From contig CM077666.1 of the NCBI GenBank assembly GCA_039707655.1, positions 303,330,166 to 303,394,165 on the forward strand: DNA of 64,000 bases, in the 5' to 3' direction. Source of the DNA: Elymus sibiricus (taxonomy: Eukaryota; Streptophyta; Magnoliopsida; Poales; Poaceae). Below, one piece after another: positions 58,062-64,000 of the stretch; position 1 is the first letter of the stretch; each line of letters opens with the position of its first letter. The translations under genes and the position numbers were made by a program. Under the pieces are notes generated by a model. The model did no database searches, had not been told where the DNA came from, and worked only from the letters and a program-made list of their open reading frames with translations.

Positions 58062-60116
58062 CTAGGAAAGAGGGATGGTTTGGAGGGCTTGAGCTGGTTG
58101 GTGGATGTCCTTGGAGTGGAACTGGCATGCTTCGCACCTGATAACCACTGCCAAGGCGTCTTGAAGGGCTGTCGGCCGGTAGAATCCTTGGTGGAACGCC
58201 TTGCCGACAAGTGCGCGTAACCCAATATGAGAGCCGCACATCCCTTCATGTATTTCTTCCAACTGCCTTTGTCCATCTTCCCGGGAGATGCATTTCAATT
58301 TTACCTCGTTTGGTCTCTTCCTGTACAAGGTGCTGTCAATAAACTTATACATCCTTGATTGACGGGCCACTCTTTCTGCATCTTCTTGCTCATCGGGAAG
58401 GTCTCCTGTCTGGAGGAATTGGACAATCGGCTGTGCCCATGCCGGAGCTTGTGGCTCGACGACAAGGACTAAAGGCATTTCTTCCTCTACGGGAGCGCTT
58501 GCTTCAACGGCAGGGATCTGGCTTGCCGGATGCTGTGGCTTACTGGCAAAGGGCGGCTTGTCGGTGGTATCTGCTTTCTTGGCGGCTACGAGTAGCTCTG
58601 CCGGAAAGTAACCATCAACATCTTGTTTTCTTTTCTTCGCCAGCTTCGATGGTGTAACGAATGGCTGAGTTAGTTGGAGCACAAAAGTCCCTGGCTCCAC
58701 AGGCATCTTTTGGGCGGCAAGCTTTGACAGGTCATTGGCAATCTCATTCAAGGCATGAGGAACGTGCTCTGCTTGCAGACCGTCAAAGTGCTCTTCCAAC
58801 TTTCTCACTTCATCAACATATGCCTCCATCAAAGGGCTCTGGTAATCCTTGTTGACCTGCCTCACCACAAGCTGCGAGTCACCTCTGATAATCAGTTTCC
58901 AGATACCGAGGTCGATTGGAATGTGCAGACCGGCAAGCAAACCCTCATACTCAGCAGTGTTGTTGGTGGCCTGCTCCCTGGGGAAGTGCATCTGGACCAC
59001 GTACTTGAGGTGCTCTCCGGTGGGTGCTATAAGCAGCACACCGGCACCGGCGCCTTTCAGCATGAAAGCACCGTCAAAGTACATGACCCAATCGTCAACT
59101 GTTTCCTTGCCGGGGAGAGAGGTCTCTGGTTTTTCTTCATCTGGCATTAGGGTCCATTCTGCAATGAATTCTGCCAAGGCTCTGCTCTGGATCGTCGAGG
59201 TGCTCTCAAATTTTAGATCAAAACTTGATAACTCTAATGCCCACTCCACAATCCTGTCGGTTGCCTCTCGATTTCTCAAGATGTGTTGCAACGGAAAGCG
59301 AGTGATGACGGTGACTGGGTGTGCTTGAAAATAATGGCGCAGTTTCCTTGAGCCCATGAGAAGGCCAAAAAGCAACTTTTGCACACCAGAGTACCTTGAG
59401 CTAGCCCCTTGCAGGAGGGAGCTGACAAAGTAGACTGGGCGTTGCACCATCTTCTTCTTCACAACTTGCTGATCTGGCTGGCTGGCTTGCACAATCTCTG
59501 GCTTGTCGGCACCTGACCTTGCCGGAGAAGATTCCGGCTCGTCGGGTCGTGGCTCTGCGGCTGCCACCTCTTCCTCATCGGCCTCTCTTTCAGCCACAAG
59601 TGCAGCACTAACCACCTGATTCGTCGCCGCTAAGTATAGCAGCAACGTCTCTGGCGGCCTAGGCGCAACTAGCACTGGCGGAGAAGACAGGTATGCCTTC
59701 AAATCTTGGAGCATGACCTCCGCTTCCGGAGTCCAGTTTACTGGACCTGCCTTTTTCAATATCTTGAAAAATGGCAAGGCGCGCTCTGTCGATTTGGAGT
59801 TGAACCTGCTGAGGGCGGCAACGCAGCCGGCAAGGCGCCTGACATCCTTGACGCGTCTCGGTGCTTCCATCTGCTCAATTGCCTTGATCTTGTCGGGGTT
59901 GGCTTCAATCCCTCTCTGAGACACAAAGAATCCAAGAAGCTTGCCGGATGGAACACCGAACACACACTTCTCGGGGTTGAGCTTCAAGTTGAGCTTGCGC
60001 AAGTTGGCAAAAGTTTCTTCTAGATCCTGGATCAGTGTTGACTTCTCTTTGGTTTTGACCACAATATCGTCCATATAGGCTTCCACATTTCTGTGTATCC
60101 GGGTCTCAAAACCAAT
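58062..60116 (-). pseudogene. Tat-2 RT second half, RNase H, archaeal-type RNase H and integrase zinc finger
   Basis: A 674-codon frame starting just before the catalytic block (VEAYMDDIVV, YMDD close to the start). It contains the RT thumb, RT-linked RNase H, the second RNase H (VMYFDGAFMLKGAGAG, NNTAEYEGLLAGL, IRGDSQLVVRQVN) and the integrase HHCC finger (GMCGSHIG ... RCEACQ). It is the best-preserved Tat pol piece here and shows where Tat-1 lost a base (7245) and gained stops. Confidence 0.92.
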
Positions 60117-60803
60117 CTAAACTGCTCTTGCAAAATTTTCCCCGGCACTCTTCAACCCGAACGGCATACGTAAAAAGCAATACGTGCCGCACGGGGTGAT
60201 GAATGCGGTCTTCTCCTCATCTTCCTTGGCCCTAAAAATCTGATGATAACTAGAATAGGCGTCGAGGAAAGAGAGTAGGTCACAGTCGGCAGTGGAGTCT
60301 ACAATCTGGTCAATGCGCGGCAAAGGAAAAGGGTCCTTGGGACAGGCTTTATTTATATCGGTGAAGTCGATACAAAGCCTCCACTTCCCATTCGCCTTAC
60401 GCACCACCACCGGATTGGCTAACCACGTAGGGTGTAGCACTCCTCTGACCAGGCCTACTGCTTCTAACTTCTTAATCTCCTCGGCAATGAACTCTTGCCG
60501 CTCCAAGGCTTTCTTTCTGATCTTCTTCTTGACGGGTCTCGCATGAGGGCAGACAACAAGGTGGTGCTCAATTACCTCCCTAGGAACACCAGGGATGTCA
60601 GATGCTTGCCAAGCAAACACATCAATATTCGCCCATAGGATGGCAATGAGCTCGCTCTCCTGTTTGTCACTGAGAGTGGCACTTATAGAGAAGGTGCCAC
60701 TCGTCCCATATTCTTTCGCAGAAACTTGTTTGGTCACCGGCGCAGAAACCTTGGCTCTCTTGTTCTTGCCGGTAGAGCTCTCTAGTGTGTCCTCGACAGA
60801 CAC
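60117..60803 (-). pseudogene. Tat-2 RT first half
   Basis: RT fingers and palm up to MPFGLKSAGENFARAV, in the same frame as the piece downstream. The two are separated only by TAG at 60117-60119 (glutamine in Tat-1). The upstream linker contains ILWANIDVFAWQASDIPGVP, the usual N-terminal RT motif, and shows the CAG codon that is TAG at 5961 in Tat-1. Confidence 0.9.
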
Positions 60804-61356
60804 ACTGCCTCCCAGAGTTCTTCACAAAGGTCTGGCTGGTCTTCTTCTTCTTCTCTCCCCCGGGAGCCTTGATGGCAGGGGCAAGTGCCTCGATGGAAGC
60901 TGTTGTCGCTGCCTCCCGGTAGAGCTTGTCAGCACAGATGATTGCGTCCTTGTAGTTTGACTTGATGGTGAGTACCTCCATCGGCCCCGGCATCTTGATG
61001 ATGTTGTACGCACAGTGCGACGCGGCCATAAGCTTTGCCAGGGCTGGGCGACCCAGAATCCCGTTGTACGACAACGGCATCTTGACGACGTCGAAGGTAA
61101 TCTTCTCCGTCTGATGGTTGAGCTCGCTGCCGAACGTGACCGGCAATGTGACTTGGCCCTTCGGCTAGTTCCTCCTCGGACTGATCCCTTGGAAACTGTC
61201 TGTCTCCTCGAGATCCTTGTCGGGGATCTGCAGCCTCTTGATCACATCTGGAGAGATCAAGTTCAAGCCAGCCCCATCTTCAACCAGCATCTTTGTCACC
61301 TTGAGGTTGCGAATTGTTGGTGAGACCAACAACGGCAAACACCCGACCGTAGTTAA
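60804..61356 (-). pseudogene. Tat-2 protease remnant
   Basis: The frame 61146-60804 covers the second half of protease (YNGILGRPALAKLM) and the linker, then shifts by one base relative to RT near 60800. Upstream of an in-frame TAG (about 61167) the active-site strip reads LVEDGAGLN where Tat-1 has LVDGGASLN, so the catalytic position is altered as well. The 5' end of the element is lost here. Confidence 0.82.
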
Positions 61357-61519
61357 TCAAATTAGAAGCAATACAAGCTAGAGAAAGGAAGACATGGCAA
61401 GTTAACATGTATAATGTGTAAACTAAGCAGATGCAATTTAATCAAATTAGAAGCAATACAAGCTAGACACCATATGCAACATGCAAGCAAATATCACATT
61501 GCCAAGCTAGAGAAAGCAC

Positions 61520-61690
61520 CTGGGATGCTGGAGTAGGGTTGTTGGGCACATCATATTTACTTGGAACTTCTACTGCACTAGCAGTAGTAGCAGAATCTCT
61601 AGAGCGCCTCCTTACTGGTGGCGCCAGATGACCGCCATCAGCCCCTACCTTACTTTTTTCCTTCCTCTCTCTTATTTATTTGCCTTGTCA
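61520..61690 (-). pseudogene. Exon-like unit 4 (unknown gene)
   Basis: The minus-strand frame is rich in Lys/Arg then Ser/Ala (APPVRRRSRDSATTASAVEV) and ends ...PTPASQ before a GTGCTTTC donor-like site. It is aligned by its end with the other three units but has diverged upstream. The 5' limit is uncertain. Confidence 0.4.
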
Positions 61691-62262
61691 AGTCAAACCC
61701 ACAAGAAAAATGAATAAAATTCGCTTTTCAGAACTCATTGATGCATGATGCTGACAAACACTACTTTCATGTAAGGCGGCCGCATGATAGGAGGATTGGA
61801 TGTGTAAGAAAAAAGGACAGCATTGCATATTCACACCTATGATGTGTAAACTAAGCAGCAGGCATTTCAACAAATTACAAGCAATGAAAGCTAGACACCG
61901 TATGAAAGATGCAACGAATGTCACTCTACCGAGTTAAAATTGTCTCGTCATAAGTGCCATTTCAACAAATTAGAAGCAGCACAAGCTAGAAAACAATGCA
62001 AGATGCAACCTATATCACACTCCCATGTTAAATGTGGCTTATGATAAGTGATTGTTGCAGGTTACACAACAGTAGTACTTTGATGTAAGAACATGGCGTG
62101 ATAGACAGATATTGTATGTTCTAGAAACAGGAACACGTGTCTTATTCACAAGTATAATGTGTAAACTAAGCAGATGCAATTCAACAAAATTAGAAGCAAT
62201 ACAAGCTAGACATCATACGTAACATGCAACCACATATAAAAGTGCAAAGTTAGAGCGAGCAC

Positions 62263-62440
62263 CTGTGATGGTTGGGTAGGGGAGATGTGCTCATCATCAA
62301 CACAACTACGTTGGCTGTCTATGCATGTGTTGTCTTGCAAATCTTGTTTGGAGGATAGCGGAGTAGAATCTGTAGAGACCCTCTGTTTCAGTTGGTGGGA
62401 AGGAGCACCATCATCCACTGCCTTGCTAATTTCCTTCCGC
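62263..62440 (-). pseudogene. Exon-like unit 3 (unknown gene)
   Basis: The minus-strand frame contains SHQLKQRVSTDSTPLSSKQ and ends DSQRSCVDDEHISPTQPSQ at a GTGCTCGC donor-like site. The tail matches unit 2 (DSQRSSVVGDRISPTPPSQ). No stop within the unit. Confidence 0.45.
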
Positions 62441-63040
62441 TTTATTGATTTTGCATTGTCAAGTCAAACGACAAGAAAAAGGAATAAAAATCACTCTTCA
62501 GAACTCATTCATGCATGATACTGGCGAACACTACTTGGATGTAAGGCAAACACATGATACAAGGATGGAATATGTACGAAAAACAGGACAGCATGGCATA
62601 TTCACACCTATTTGTGTAAACTAAGCAGAAGCCATTTCAACAAATTAGAAGCAATGCAAGGTAGACACCACATGAAAGATGCAACCAATATGACTCTGCC
62701 AAGTTAAAAGCGTCTCATAATAAATGGCGTTTCAACAAATTAGACGCGGTACATGCTATAAATCATATGCAAGATGCAACAAATATCAAGCGCCATATAC
62801 TAAAGGTGTCTCGTCATAAGTGATTGATGCGGGATACACAAGAACAGTAGTTTTATGTAAGGACATGGTTAATAGACAGATGTAGTATGTACCAAAAACA
62901 GGAAGGCATGTCACATTAACAGGTATAATGTGTAAACTAAGCAAATAGCAGATGCAATTTAACCAAATTATAAGAATTACAAGCTAGACACCATATGCAA
63001 CATGCAACCACATATCACACTGCCAAGTTAGAGCAAGCAC

Positions 63041-63177
63041 CTGCGATGGTGGTGTAGGGGAAATGCGGTCACCAACTACAGAGCTACGTTGACTATCTTC
63101 ATCTAGCCCTAGTGTTTGTTGAGAATCATGTGGGGAGGATGACACTGCACTCTTTAAAAGAGTAGCGCGTCTCACAC
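63041..63177 (-). pseudogene. Exon-like unit 2 (unknown gene)
   Basis: An open minus-strand stretch of about 45 codons (VRRATLLKSAVSSSPHDSQ ... ISPTPPSQ) ends at CAG|GTGCTTGC. It is the cleanest copy, with no stops, and shows the consensus of the repeated tail. Confidence 0.45.
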
Positions 63178-63417
63178 TAACCCACCTGTCTGACTATCTC
63201 ATCATAAGTGATTGATGAGGGATACACAAGAACATTAGTTTGATGTAAGAACATGGTTAATAGACATATGCAGTATGCACCAAAAAACAGGAAGGCATGT
63301 CATATTCACAATATATGGCTAAGCAGATGCAATTTAACCAATTTAGAAGCAATATACAAGGTAGACACCATATGCAACATGCAACCACATATGACACCAT
63401 GAAGTTAAAGCAAGCAC

Positions 63418-63600
63418 CTGCTATGCTGGTGTATGGCGAATGGGGTCATCAACTACAGAGCAACGTTAACAGTCTTCATCGAATGACACTACACTCTTCT
63501 TTAGAGCGTCAAACCGCGCCTTTCCAATCCTCGATGCAGACTGGAGCGACAGCTGTGTTTTCTTTTTAGAATACTGTGGTTGAGATTCTGAAATACCCAT
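63418..63600 (-). pseudogene. Exon-like unit 1 (unknown gene), two nonsense codons
   Basis: The minus-strand frame from the ATG at 63600 begins MGISESQPQYSKKKTQLSL and is basic, then reaches a tail homologous to unit 2. TAA (63466-63468) stands where unit 2 has CAA, and TAG (63421-63423) where it has TCG. The first three codons could instead be an intron end (TTTCAG). Confidence 0.45.
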
Positions 63601-64000
63601 GCGTAATAAAACAATAGTGAGAGAGTATGGGTGTAGTTTGTGCACAAGTAGTGCAGTGTAAAAGTATCAGATAGCTGGTGGGTCAAAAACAAATGACGGC
63701 AGACATATGATAGCTCTACAACATGCATGGCACACGAAATTAGATTCTAGGCTTTTGAAATATGAGCACAGGGATGGCTGGGAAGTGCAGGTAATCCTCC
63801 AGCAAACTAGCACATGTGGTCCTATGAAATTAACAATCGACTGAAAACAAATAGGTCAGTCGATTTTTTCTGCACCGTCCGATCTACAAGGAATGGGCAG
63901 ATGGCCTTCATCTACCTCCCGCCAGTCACTGTTGATGATCTTCCTCGAACCGCCAGCGACCACCGGCCCAGACCCTTGCCTCCACCGCCCCGCCGTCCCC
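63601..64000. other. Right-hand end: A/T-rich DNA, a hairpin, then GC-rich DNA
   Basis: 63601-63830 shows nothing I can name. AATCGACTGA (63835-63844) and TCAGTCGATT (63856-63865) form a 10-bp perfect inverted repeat with an 11-nt loop. From about 63870 the base composition becomes GC-rich with CCGCC-type triplets, as in 5' exons of grass genes. Reading leftwards on the minus strand, it could be the first exon of the gene represented by the exon-like units, but no start codon can be chosen because the window ends. Confidence 0.4.

Larger units (their letters stand above)
55006..61356 (-). mobile_element. Tat-2: 5'-truncated Tat-lineage gypsy element with B3-encoding antisense cargo
   Basis: A minus-strand element related to Tat-1. 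Present are the end of protease, RT, two RNase H domains, integrase, a 3' region with an antisense gene, a polypurine tract and 246 bp of 3' LTR. The LTR is cut off by Athila-2 at 55005/55006, so its remainder probably lies left of the window. At the other side, homology to Tat-1 stops at about 61353-61356, inside the gag-protease region; the 5' LTR and gag are gone and unrelated repetitive DNA follows. Confidence 0.92.
61357..63420 (-). repeat. Tandem array of exon-like and intron-like units
   Basis: A roughly 75-bp motif (around AAATTAGAAGCAATACAAGC ... CATGCAACCACATAT) recurs about eight times, near 61355, 61435, 61865, 61965, 62180, 62640, 62735, 62950 and 63320, within larger units of about 380 and 750 bp. 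On the minus strand, four positions (boundaries near 63417, 63040, 62262 and 61519) show a coding-like stretch ending ...CAG followed by GTGCTTGCTCTAAC or a close variant, i.e. a repeated splice-donor-like context. The array looks like local amplification of an exon-intron segment. I do not recognise the gene. Confidence 0.65.

Overview
The window is intergenic DNA from a large grass genome, almost certainly a Triticeae species (wheat, barley or rye group). The evidence is an Angela/WIS/BARE-type copia LTR, Sabrina-like and related Athila-group LTRs, Tat-lineage gypsy elements with an extra RNase H, a large non-coding LTR retrotransposon with LTRs of more than 4 kb, and a CACTA transposon end. 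No complete ordinary host gene was found. Only the last 2.6 kb (about 61357-64000) is not obviously transposon.

The layout is a nest of transposons that can be unpacked from target-site duplications and broken reading frames. Outermost on the right is a minus-strand Tat element (Tat-2, 55006-55251 and 55252-61356). Its 5' half is deleted and its 3' LTR is cut by a minus-strand Athila-type element (Athila-2, 46704-55005), which has an LTR-internal-LTR-internal structure. Athila-2 is cut by a CACTA transposon (41933-42204 and 46278-46703). The CACTA element carries a 4.07 kb solo LTR (42205-46272, target duplication GATCG) and is also entered by a second minus-strand Athila-type element, Sabrina-like (Athila-1; 36048-41932, 15292-15403 and 1-1970, with its 3' LTR left of the window). 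Athila-1 is cut twice: by a complete plus-strand Tat element (Tat-1, 1976-15286, duplication AAATG) and by a complete plus-strand LARD (15409-36042, duplication AAATC). The LARD's 3' LTR is in turn cut by a young minus-strand Angela-like copia element (23177-31985).

All autonomous-type coding regions are damaged. Tat-1 has about six nonsense codons and at least three frameshifts in gag-pol. Tat-2 pol is one long frame with three nonsense codons. Angela has two nonsense codons and one frameshift. Both Athila-type elements encode only gag and protease, with no RT or integrase. The LARD has no coding region.

The most interesting observation is in the two Tat elements. Each carries an antisense gene between pol and the 3' LTR, with its own TATA-like promoter in a conserved flank, but the cargo differs. 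Tat-1 carries a spliced gene of about 1,200 codons with a PF04195-like N-terminus and a long coiled coil. Tat-2 carries a compact, still-open ORF with a B3-type DNA-binding domain. The flanking DNA is homologous on both sides, so the cargo appears to have been swapped as a cassette. The right-hand end of the window holds a tandem array of exon-like units of unknown identity on the minus strand.
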